Below, piece after piece: positions 7,216-14,651 of a stretch of DNA of 64,000 bases. Where the stretch lies: the NCBI GenBank assembly GCA_029851945.1, contig JARKUZ010000057.1, forward strand, positions 62,001 to 126,000, given 5' to 3'. Below the pieces are notes generated by a model. That model was given only the letters and a program-made list of their open reading frames with translations, did no database searches and was not told the origin of the DNA. Numbering within the stretch: the stretch's first letter is position 1; every line of letters starts with the position of its first letter. The position numbers and the translations under genes were made by a program. The stretch is from Terrisporobacter sp. Its GTDB lineage: Bacteria > Bacillota_A > Clostridia > Peptostreptococcales > Peptostreptococcaceae.

Positions 7216-9120
7216 ATGAATTTAGAAACTTTTGAAAAATTACAATTAGATGAAGTAAAAGAATTAGTGAAGACATGTTGTGTAAGTTCCCTTGGTAAAA
7301 ATCTGATAGACAAATTAAATCCAAGTGGAAACTACTCAGTAGTAAAAACTAGATTAAATGAAAATAAAGAAGCTAGAAAAGTTTTAGAAAATAGTAATCA
7401 TATACCTCTTGAAGGTTTATTTAATATAAATCCGGTTATAGATAAAGTTGAAAAAGGTATGATACTGGATCCTAATGAGTTAGTTTCTGTGGAAGACTTT
7501 TTAAGAGGATGTAGAAAGATAAAATCATTTATGATTGATAAAGAATTTTATTCACCTACTTTAAGTTCTTACTCTCTTAATATTACGGAATGTGAAGATA
7601 TTGAAGAAGAAATAAAATTTTGTATAAAAAATAATAAAGTTTCTACTGAAGCTAGTAAAGAACTAAAGAAAATTAGAAGAAGTATTAATATTACAGAAGA
7701 TAGAATAAAAGAAAAATTAAATAAATTTTTAACTTCTTCTACAAATAAGAAATATATTCAAGAATTTATTATAAGTAAAAGAGATGATAGGTTTGTGATA
7801 CCTATTAAAGCATCTTATAAAAATGAGGTAGATGGAGCAATTCTTGATACTTCTTCAAAGGGTTCTACTGTATTTTTAGAGCCAAGTTCTGTATCTAGAC
7901 ATTCTGTAGAATTAATTACTTTAAAAAGTGAAGAAGCAGTGGAAGAATATAAAATATTATCTTATTTAACAGAAATGATTTATGATAAGATTCAAAATAT
8001 TAAACTTAATATGGAAGTAGTATCACAGTATGATATGATATTTGCTAAAGCAAAATTTAGTCAATCTACTAAATCTATTACTCCAAAAATAAATAATCAG
8101 GGATATATTAAAATTATTAAAGGGAAACATCCACTTTTAAAAGGAAATATAGTACCTTTAGATTTTGAAGTAGGGAATGATTATAGAAGTTTAATTATAA
8201 CTGGTCCTAATGCTGGAGGAAAGACTATCACTTTAAAAACTGTAGGATTATTAACTCTTATGGTTCAATGTGGATTTGATATTCCTGCTAATGAAGATAG
8301 TCATATAAGTATATTTGATAAAATATTTGTTGATATTGGTGATAATCAAAGTATTGAAAATGCATTAAGTACTTTTTCTTCTCATATTAAAAATATAGCA
8401 AATTTTATGAAAGAATCTAATAAAAATACGTTAGTATTATTTGATGAGATAGGGTCTGGAACAGATCCTAATGAAGGTGCAAGTCTTGCTATTGCTATAT
8501 TGGAAGAATTTTATCAAATGGGATGCACAGTTATTGCATCTACTCACTATGAAGAAATTAAAAGATTTGCAAATGAACATCCTCATTTTGAAAATGCAGG
8601 TATGATGTTTGATAAAGAAACTTTAGAACCACTTTATAAACTTATGATAGGAAAATCAGAAGATAGTAATGCACTATTTATTTCTAAAAAGATGGGAATA
8701 AAAGATAAGGTATTACAAAAAGCTAAAGCTTATATGAATGATAAAAATTATGATTTTACTTTAGTGAAAGAAAATAAAATTTCATCTGTAACTATTGAAG
8801 ATAAAAAAGAAGTATTAAAAGAAATACCTAACTTTGAAGTAGGAGATAAAGTAGAATTATTAGATTATGAGGATTTTGCCATAGTTTATAAGCCTATGGA
8901 TAAATTCAACAACATAGAAGTTTTGTATAAAGATGAGTTTGTAAAAGTTAATGCTAGAAGAATGAACTTAAAATTTAAGGTTAAAGATTTATATCCAGAA
9001 GGGTATGATTTAAATAGTTTATTTGTAAGTTATGAAAAAAGAAAGCTAGATAGAGATATTGAAAGAGGCTCTAAAAAAACTTTAAAGAAAATACAGAAAG
9101 AGATTAGAAATAATAGATAA
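7216..9120 (+). CDS. MutS2-like DNA-binding ATPase lacking the Smr domain
   Basis: A 634-residue MutS-family protein. The MutS core (lever/clamp region) precedes the ATPase. Walker A is GPNAGGKT at about residue 330, Walker B is LVLFDEIGSGTDP at about 406-418, and the switch histidine lies in STHYEE. There is no N-terminal mismatch-recognition domain, as in MutS2. Unlike canonical MutS2 (about 780-790 residues) it also lacks the C-terminal Smr nuclease domain, ending in a basic tail (KKTLKKIQKEIRNNR). It is therefore probably a MutS2 paralogue acting on branched DNA or stalled ribosomes. The start ATG 7216 is chosen because AAAGGAG at 7201-7207 fits it; a longer in-frame extension from 7192 has no ribosome site. 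Confidence 0.85.
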   Translation: MNLETFEKLQLDEVKELVKTCCVSSLGKNLIDKLNPSGNYSVVKTRLNENKEARKVLENSNHIPLEGLFNINPVIDKVEKGMILDPNELVSVEDFLRGCRKIKSFMIDKEFYSPTLSSYSLNITECEDIEEEIKFCIKNNKVSTEASKELKKIRRSINITEDRIKEKLNKFLTSSTNKKYIQEFIISKRDDRFVIPIKASYKNEVDGAILDTSSKGSTVFLEPSSVSRHSVELITLKSEEAVEEYKILSYLTEMIYDKIQNIKLNMEVVSQYDMIFAKAKFSQSTKSITPKINNQGYIKIIKGKHPLLKGNIVPLDFEVGNDYRSLIITGPNAGGKTITLKTVGLLTLMVQCGFDIPANEDSHISIFDKIFVDIGDNQSIENALSTFSSHIKNIANFMKESNKNTLVLFDEIGSGTDPNEGASLAIAILEEFYQMGCTVIASTHYEEIKRFANEHPHFENAGMMFDKETLEPLYKLMIGKSEDSNALFISKKMGIKDKVLQKAKAYMNDKNYDFTLVKENKISSVTIEDKKEVLKEIPNFEVGDKVELLDYEDFAIVYKPMDKFNNIEVLYKDEFVKVNARRMNLKFKVKDLYPEGYDLNSLFVSYEKRKLDRDIERGSKKTLKKIQKEIRNNR

Positions 9121-9129
9121 TATATTATT

Positions 9130-9166
9130 AAAAAAAGAGTAAATTCATTTGAATTTACTCTTTTTA
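9130..9166 (+). terminator. Intrinsic terminator
   Basis: A 15-bp stem (AAAAAGAGTAAATTC over a short loop, 9132-9165) with a T-rich 3' side. It ends the MutS2-like gene. Confidence 0.9.
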
Positions 9167-9679
9167 TTTGAGGAATAGATTGTTTTAATAGTAGTAATGA
9201 TCTACAATAGATTTGGCTATTTTAAATTGAAAATAAAACTTGATATATGGTTTCTAGTATTAGTGTATATAGAAAGATAAAACACAAGATGCCACTTAAA
9301 TAAAATAGTAATATTTACGAGAAGTTAGAGAAGTATTAGCTAAAAGTTTATAGATAGGTACTGTTGTAAATACTATGAAGGTTATTATATAATAATTTAA
9401 AAAAATATTATATAATATGTTTTTAAATAAAATTACTGGGTATATATAATATAAATAAATATGAAACATTCTATTCACTTAAAAACACTTTAATATTCTA
9501 TAACAAAAAGCTATGTCTATTTAGTCAGGACATAGCTTTTTTATTTTAAAATGGAAATATGATTTATTAAAATATTTGAAATTTAGTTATAATAATTTTT
9601 TGTTGTGATACAATTAGCATATAAATAAAATTGAAAAATTTTAGGGATATATTATATTTAAGCAATGGAGGAGTAAGAA
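9167..9679. other. Non-coding gap before clpP, possibly holding a decayed gene
   Basis: About 510 bases with no convincing ORF on either strand. A good terminator at 9505-9547 on the plus strand implies that something upstream of it is or was transcribed. Around 9315-9380 one plus frame reads REVREVLAKSL, a stop, then IGTVVNTMKVII, which looks like a broken coding sequence, but I cannot name it. The last 130 bases should hold the clpP promoter; no well-spaced -35/-10 pair was clear. Confidence 0.4.
9505..9547 (+). terminator. Orphan intrinsic terminator
   Basis: AAAAAGCTATGTC (9505-9517) pairs with GACATAGCTTTTT (9529-9541), followed by more T. No intact gene lies directly upstream of it. 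Confidence 0.8.
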
Positions 9680-10267
9680 ATGTTTTATCAAGAAGAGAAA
9701 CAAGAAAAAGGAAAAGAAAATTCAGGTGCAGTTTTAGAAAAATTATTAGAATCTAGATCAATAATAATATCTGGTGAAATAAATCAAGCTTTAGCTGAAA
9801 AAGTAATTGCACAACTTTTAATATTACAAGAAATGGGCGATGATCCTATAAAATTATTTATAAATAGCCAAGGTGGTCATGTTGAAGCTGGGGATACAAT
9901 ACATGACATGATTAAATTTGTTAAACCTCGTGTTATAGTAATAGGTACTGGATGGGTTGCAAGTGCGGGTATAACAATTTATCTTGCAGCTGAAAAAGAA
10001 GACAGATACTCATTACCAAATACTAGATATATGATACATCAACCAGCTGGTGGTTGCCAAGGTCAAGCAACTGATATAAGCATAGAAGCTAAAGAAATAA
10101 TAAGAATCCGTAAAAGAATTAATAAATTAATAAGTGATGCAACTAATCAAACACTAGAAAAGGTTCAACAAGATACAGAAAGAAACTTTTGGATGAATTC
10201 ACATGAAGCTGTAGAATATGGAATAGTAAATAAAGTAATTTCAAAATATGAAGAATTAGATAAATAA
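9680..10267 (+). CDS. clpP: ClpP-like serine protease, atypical
   Basis: A 195-residue member of the ClpP/Crotonase fold. The catalytic triad can be placed as Ser95 (in GWVASAGITI), His120 (MIHQP) and Asp165 (QQDTERNFWM). The oxyanion-hole glycines are in NSQGGHVEAG. The nucleophile context is S-A-G rather than the usual S-M-G of housekeeping ClpP, and the N-terminal axial loop is charged (QEEKQEKGKENSG). It is therefore more likely a second, divergent ClpP than the main one. It would form a barrel working with a Clp ATPase in the cytoplasm. The start is ATG 9680 after GGAGGAG. No Clp ATPase gene is adjacent, and it is followed by its own terminator. Confidence 0.85.
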   Translation: MFYQEEKQEKGKENSGAVLEKLLESRSIIISGEINQALAEKVIAQLLILQEMGDDPIKLFINSQGGHVEAGDTIHDMIKFVKPRVIVIGTGWVASAGITIYLAAEKEDRYSLPNTRYMIHQPAGGCQGQATDISIEAKEIIRIRKRINKLISDATNQTLEKVQQDTERNFWMNSHEAVEYGIVNKVISKYEELDK

Positions 10268-10322
10268 ATATTTATAATATGATAATAATATATTATAATT
10301 TTACGTGATAATTAAATAAAAA

Positions 10323-10366
10323 TAAGAAAAAGTATTGGATTTATCCAATACCTTTTCTTATTTTTT
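10323..10366 (+). terminator. Intrinsic terminator
   Basis: AAGAAAAAGTATTGGAT pairs with ATCCAATACCTTTTCTT with one mismatch, followed by a T run, after clpP. Confidence 0.85.
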
Positions 10367-10412
10367 ATAAAATTTATATTTAACATTGATAATTCATGAG
10401 ATAATAAATTAA

Positions 10413-11105
10413 TTAAGAATTTACCTGTCTAAATCTAAATAAAGATCTAGCACTAGCATAAGTGCCTCTTGCTACCAACATATTGTCTCTAGATCTAACC
10501 TCTACAAATCTCCCATTCGGAGCAAGAAGTGTAAATATCATGGAACCTTGTCTAAACATAATAAATCTAGAAGCGTTACCTCTATTTGTATCAGCTATTA
10601 ATGTACCTTGATTATTAATTCTAATAAAGCCTTCACCAACTACCCTTAGTATAACATGAGTGCTAGTTACAGGTATTATTCTAAATACTTCTCCTTGATT
10701 ATAATTAGTTCCAACAGCGTATAATATATTTTTATATCCAGATATTATGAAAGTATTTGTATATACGGATTTAATTTTTACATTAGGCATTTTTTGTCCT
10801 GGTGGAATAACAGGGCCGGGACCTTGTTGAGGTGGAAAGTATGGTGGAATAACAGGGTCGGGACTTTGCTGGGGAGGATTGTATGGAACAATAGCAGGGC
10901 CAGGTTCTTGTTCAGGTAAATTGTATTCATCGACTTCATAATCTTTATTTTCAGTTGGTATATTATTTTGTGGAGTATTAGTATAAGATGTATTTATATT
11001 ATTTTCTAATACATTATATAATTTATTTTCATTTAGAGTATTATCTGTTGAAATTCTAGATGTTGTTTTATTAGTTTTTTTTGATTTTAATTTATTTTTT
11101 TTCAT
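10413..11105 (-). CDS. Proline-rich protein with C-terminal beta-trefoil-like domain
   Basis: A protein of about 230 residues in three parts. The N-terminus is Lys/Thr/Asn-rich (about 1-60). Next comes a proline-rich linker of near-repeats (PGPAIVPYNPPQQ, PDPVIPPYFPPQQ, PGPVIPPGQ; about 72-112). The C-terminal domain of about 120 residues has repeated short strands (YAVGTNYNQGEVFRI, RFIMFRQGSMIFTLLAP) resembling fascin-like or beta-trefoil folds. There is no signal peptide or membrane helix. The tract and fold would suit a spore-surface or sugar-binding protein, but that is a guess. ATG 11105 is preferred because AGGGGG lies six bases upstream; the in-frame ATG at 11135 has no ribosome site. 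It is transcribed alone. Confidence 0.75.
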   Translation of the reverse strand: MKKNKLKSKKTNKTTSRISTDNTLNENKLYNVLENNINTSYTNTPQNNIPTENKDYEVDEYNLPEQEPGPAIVPYNPPQQSPDPVIPPYFPPQQGPGPVIPPGQKMPNVKIKSVYTNTFIISGYKNILYAVGTNYNQGEVFRIIPVTSTHVILRVVGEGFIRINNQGTLIADTNRGNASRFIMFRQGSMIFTLLAPNGRFVEVRSRDNMLVARGTYASARSLFRFRQVNS

Positions 11106-11199
11106 AGCGTTCCCCCTAAATATTCTTTTACTCATTACTATGATAATAAATTAAGAATAGTTACATTTATGATTTTATGGTATTATCTGATTGTATAAT

Positions 11200-11234
11200 A
11201 AAAGTACACTAAAATTTTTGTTTAGTGTACTTTT
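11200..11234. terminator. Bidirectional hairpin/terminator
   Basis: A 14-bp perfect stem, AAAAGTACACTAAA (11200-11213) with TTTAGTGTACTTTT (11221-11234). A and T tracts on either side allow termination in both directions. It lies just after the stop of the minus-strand transporter fragment. Confidence 0.7.
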
Positions 11235-11254
11235 ATCAAATTGGTATATCTGGT

Positions 11255-11366
11255 CTACTTATTAAAACTTACAAATCCAATTGCAATAATAAGATTTATT
11301 CCTATTATTAATGACATAAATGATTGAGATATATTAGCACTTACAAGTACATTTGTTCTTACGAAA
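11255..11366 (-). pseudogene. 3' fragment of a membrane-transporter gene
   Basis: On the minus strand, a frame ending at TAG 11255-11257 encodes VSANISQSFMSLIIGINLIIAIGFVSFNK, best read in two pieces (VSANISQSFMSLIIG and INLIIAIGFVSFNK). This is one hydrophobic helix and a short polar tail, like the last helix of an MFS-type transporter. There is no upstream ribosome site or start, and the frame merges into the AraC fragment on the other strand. It looks like the 3' end of a gene whose front was deleted. The family assignment is tentative because only about 36 residues remain. Confidence 0.5.
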
Positions 11367-11720
11367 TTGCCTAGAGAATTTGATGAAAAGTTTGAAGTAT
11401 TAGATGACGTGTTAGAATATATTTTAAAAAACTATGCTACTGTAACTCTGGATGATTTAGCAGATAAGTTCAAATTTAATAAGTTTTATTTGAGTAAAAT
11501 AATAAAATCCTACACAGGAAAGAACTTTGTAAAAATAGTTCAAGATATTAAAATGAGAAACGCAATAGAGTTAATTTTATATACTAATCTATCTATAGAA
11601 GATATAAGTATAGCTGTAGGGTATAACTCACCATCTACTTTTATGAGAACTTTTAAGAAAATATATGATATATCGCCAACTGAGTACAGAAGAACTAACA
11701 AGAGAATAGGTGAAGAATAG
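11367..11720 (+). pseudogene. AraC-family regulator, C-terminal fragment
   Basis: This encodes only the DNA-binding half of an AraC/XylS regulator: two helix-turn-helix motifs, LDDLADKFKFNKFYLSKII and IEDISIAVGYNSPSTFMRTF, then the family tail FKKIYDISPTEYRR. The N-terminal sensor domain is absent. The only start is a TTG at 11367 with no ribosome site. Directly upstream, on the opposite strand, lies the truncated tail of a transporter. A deletion that removed the 5' ends and shared promoter of a divergent pair would explain both. A functional stand-alone HTH protein is possible but less likely. A strong terminator follows at 11840. Confidence 0.7.
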
Positions 11721-12062
11721 TACATAGTTTATTATAATGGATTATGGTAACGACTTTATTTTATATTTGTGTATTTACAGTATATTTTAGTGCCTATAAA
11801 TAAATTATAATAAATATTATATTAAGAAAAATTTCTGAGAAGAAAGCTAAAAAGGAGTGGGAATTAGTCACTCCTTTTTAGCTTTCTTATTTTTTTGATA
11901 TTAATTTTAATCCAACAGGGTTTAATAAAACTACATACACATATTTTACAGATATAATTTAAAAATAAATGAATTATAAAAATAATAAAAAATATAAATA
12001 GTAAAGGGGGAGAAGGTTATTACTGTAGATAATCTTTGAATTTAATATAGAAGGAGATTTAT
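11721..12062. other. Intergenic gap with terminator and short leader
   Basis: No gene was seen in these 340 bases. They hold a long terminator at 11840-11897. About 60 nt before the lipoprotein gene is a GGGGGAGAAGG sequence (12004-12015) not followed by a usable ORF. Confidence 0.5.
11840..11897 (+). terminator. Strong intrinsic terminator
   Basis: A perfect 20-bp stem: 11840-11859 (starting AAGAAAGCTAAAAAGG) pairs with 11869-11888, followed after AT by seven T. It is unusually long for this window. Confidence 0.9.
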
Positions 12063-12737
12063 ATGAAGAAGTTATTTGTAATAATTATACTATTTGTAAG
12101 CATAATTTTAGTTGGATGTGTAAAAACAGATTTAACTTTAGATATTGATAAAGATGGAAATACAAAAATGTCGATGAAATTTATATCTAAGCAGTCAGGG
12201 AGCTTATCACAAGATGAATTACTTGAAATAAAGGAAAAGTATGGGGCTGATAATATAAAGAAAATAAGTGAAGGAGATTATAATGGATATATTATAAGTA
12301 AAAGTTTAGGCAATATAAAGGATGAAGTTATTTATAATAATTCTAAAAAGAATAATTTAATAAAATTAAAGAAAAATAAAAGTTTTTTATATACTACATA
12401 TGATGTAAATTTTAATATAAAAGATGAGATTAAAAATAATATGTCCAAAGAAGATAGTATGATGATGAATCTAATAGGTAATACGGCTACTTTAAATTTT
12501 CATATTATATCTCCTTTGAAATTCGTAGATTCAAATGCCACGTCAAGTAGTAAAAATCAAGATGGCAGGATAACTTATAATTGGGAATATTCTTTATATA
12601 GTGTAAAAAATATACATATAAAATTTAAAATTATGAATTACATAAATGTAGCTTTCGTGATAATAATTACATTGATATTGTTAGCTATCATATATAAATA
12701 CCGTAAGAAGAAAAAAAGAAATATTTATACATATTAG
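12063..12737 (+). CDS. LppM-like lipoprotein with C-terminal membrane anchor
   Basis: A 224-residue lipoprotein. The signal peptide (KKLFVIIILFVSIIL) ends in a lipobox, LVGC, with Cys19 as the lipidated residue. The extracytoplasmic part starts DLTLDIDKDGNTKM, which matches the start of LppM-type domains described from mycobacterial lipoproteins. A single hydrophobic helix near the C-terminus (INVAFVIIITLILLAIIY) is followed by a very basic tail, so the protein is anchored at both ends of its outer domain. The role is unknown. The start is ATG 12063 after AGAAGGAG. It is monocistronic and shares a terminator with the converging leucine-rich-repeat gene. Confidence 0.8.
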   Translation: MKKLFVIIILFVSIILVGCVKTDLTLDIDKDGNTKMSMKFISKQSGSLSQDELLEIKEKYGADNIKKISEGDYNGYIISKSLGNIKDEVIYNNSKKNNLIKLKKNKSFLYTTYDVNFNIKDEIKNNMSKEDSMMMNLIGNTATLNFHIISPLKFVDSNATSSSKNQDGRITYNWEYSLYSVKNIHIKFKIMNYINVAFVIIITLILLAIIYKYRKKKKRNIYTY

Positions 12738-12747
12738 ATTACATAAT

Positions 12748-12773
12748 AAAAGCCAGTCTTATGACTGGCTTTT
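12748..12773. terminator. Bidirectional terminator
   Basis: AAAAGCCAGTC and GACTGGCTTTT form an 11-bp stem with a TTAT loop between two converging genes. It can serve both. Confidence 0.85.
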
Positions 12774-12780
12774 AATCATA

Positions 12781-14319
12781 TTATTCAGAAATATGAACAT
12801 AAACAGTTCCAGAAAAAATATTATCTATGCCACTAAAAGTAAAGTTAAATTTAGAAGGAGTATGATCTAAAAACCATATAATAGAATTATTATATTCTAT
12901 ATATTTACCGTTATGAGATGGATAAATATTTTTTATTATATTTCCATCTAGATCTTTTAGAAAGTCTAAAGATAACTCAAGAAAGTCATTATTATTAGTA
13001 ATCTTTTTTTCTATATAAACTTCCTGTTTATTTGCATATAAAAATTTTATATCTTTGTATATAGAAGATAAGTAAGATAGATCATACAAATTGTTTTCAC
13101 GAAGGTCTAAGTAAATTAATTTTTTTAAATTAGATAGGAAACTTATATCGCATATTTTATTTCTTACTAAACTTAGAATTTGTAGATTTTCAGCATATTG
13201 TAATCCCTCTAGATTTTTTATATAACTACCAAACTCATCTAATACAGTTAATCTCCTTATGTCTTCAAGTGTAATTATAGATTTATCATTTTTATTTAGT
13301 GTAATATTAATTATAGATTTTAATTTTTTATCTGGTATTGATAGTTCTTGAATTAAGTTTTTAGCAGAGAAATAAGTTACAGAAGAAGGAATATACTGAA
13401 AGTCAGTTATGTTACTCTCATCTACTATAAGTGTATATAAATTTTCTGCATGTTCTAATCCTTTTAGAGAAGTAATATCCATTTTACTAAGATCTAAAGT
13501 TCTTAGTTTTAATAAATCTTTTTTAGTGATAATATTATGTTTTATGTTTAGTATACTTTTTATTTTATCTTTTAGATTATCATCTGGTATAGAAATAATT
13601 TTATTTAATCCAATTATATTTATAGTTACTTCACCTGAAAAATTACAATCTTCACAAGAAAAAGTAAAGCTTGTTTTTTTGTAAGTAGCTATTTCAGTTT
13701 CCCAAATTATTTTTTTATTTATTTCACTATATATGCCTAAATCGGAAGGGATTATTTTATAGGGTGTTTTGCCATGTATATCTTTTAAAAAGCTAATATC
13801 TAGTACATAATAGTCAGATAAATCTAATACGTCATTTATTTGTATATTTTGATCTCTAGCTTTTAAATCACTGATATTTTTTATACTTGATAAAGGAGAT
13901 AAATCGCTTATCATATTCTCATTTAATTTTATAACTCTTAGGCTTTTACTAGTAGCAAGTAGAGATATATCTTGGATTTTATTACGGCTAAGAAGTAAAG
14001 AATTTAGATTAGTCATTTTAGATAAATCAGGTATATTTTTTATATTATTGTTATTTAAAAACAAAGTGTTTAGTTTTTTAAGACTATTTATAGCATTTAT
14101 ATCTATAATCAAATTATTTTCAATTAACAATTCGGTCATATTTTTAGCATATTGTAACCCTTCTAATGAGCTTATATAGTATCCGATGGAGGAGTCATCT
14201 GTATATATATAGCTATTAATACTTTCTAAATCTGATTTGGTGATTTGGGTGTCTTCTGGTCTGGAAAAGTATTCATTTATGATTCTTTTTAGATTTGTGT
14301 CAGGGACAAGGTTGGTCAT
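12781..14319 (-). CDS. Leucine-rich-repeat (internalin-like) protein without signal peptide
   Basis: A 512-residue protein built from internalin-type units. Three modules start with (I/V)PD-x-NLK-xx-I, continue with an ITKxDL...LD...I-xxLEGLQYAxNL motif, and then show SDS22-like repeats (NLNSLLLSRNKIQDISLL, KLIYLDLRENNLYDLSYL). Two segments of about 45 residues beginning KIIPSDLGIY and NIYPSHNGKY resemble the Ig-like strand pairs of clostridial surface proteins. There is no signal peptide, LPXTG motif or cell-wall-binding repeat, so it is probably cytoplasmic or deposited on spores. The start ATG 14319 fits GGAGGT eight bases upstream; an in-frame GTG further upstream overlaps that ribosome site and is rejected. 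Confidence 0.8.
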   Translation of the reverse strand: MTNLVPDTNLKRIINEYFSRPEDTQITKSDLESINSYIYTDDSSIGYYISSLEGLQYAKNMTELLIENNLIIDINAINSLKKLNTLFLNNNNIKNIPDLSKMTNLNSLLLSRNKIQDISLLATSKSLRVIKLNENMISDLSPLSSIKNISDLKARDQNIQINDVLDLSDYYVLDISFLKDIHGKTPYKIIPSDLGIYSEINKKIIWETEIATYKKTSFTFSCEDCNFSGEVTINIIGLNKIISIPDDNLKDKIKSILNIKHNIITKKDLLKLRTLDLSKMDITSLKGLEHAENLYTLIVDESNITDFQYIPSSVTYFSAKNLIQELSIPDKKLKSIINITLNKNDKSIITLEDIRRLTVLDEFGSYIKNLEGLQYAENLQILSLVRNKICDISFLSNLKKLIYLDLRENNLYDLSYLSSIYKDIKFLYANKQEVYIEKKITNNNDFLELSLDFLKDLDGNIIKNIYPSHNGKYIEYNNSIIWFLDHTPSKFNFTFSGIDNIFSGTVYVHISE

Positions 14320-14651
14320 TTCATGCACCTCCTTTGTTATGTATATACTATGATTTAAGATATGAAATTGTTAATAATAAATGTATATTTTTATCCTAAA
14401 AAAATTATTTTTTATAAATAATAATTTAGTAGTTTAATTATTATTTAATATAATATATTGAAAATCGTATAAATAATAAAAAATAAATATATATATCTTA
14501 TTTTTTATTATTTATACGATTTTAATGTTTGATGTAAAATTAAGAATATTTAAGAGATTAATAAAAATAAATAGCTAAATAGTTCTTAATTTAATTATTA
14601 CTATATTTAAATAAAAATGATTCAACAAAGGATATATTAAATGGGGGAAAT
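14320..14651. other. Divergent intergenic region with a long inverted repeat
   Basis: This holds the promoters of the leucine-rich-repeat gene and the PRD regulator, and the 26-bp inverted repeat listed separately. No ORF was seen. Confidence 0.5.
14461..14523. repeat. Perfect 26-bp inverted repeat with 11-nt loop
   Basis: The left arm is 14461-14486 (AAAATCGTATAAATAATAAA...) and the right arm 14498-14523, an exact reverse complement. The loop is ATATATATATC. It is far longer than any terminator in the window, apart from the 20-bp one at 11840, and lies between divergent genes where no terminator is needed. It could be a cruciform-forming operator, a fossil of a small palindromic element, or part of the leader of the PRD regulator. 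Confidence 0.75.

Noticed and set aside
9296..9478. A 60-codon minus-strand frame in the gap before clpP
   Set aside because: It is extremely rich in Ile, Tyr and Asn from AT-rich DNA, has no ribosome site and overlaps a region that looks decayed; it is most likely a chance frame.
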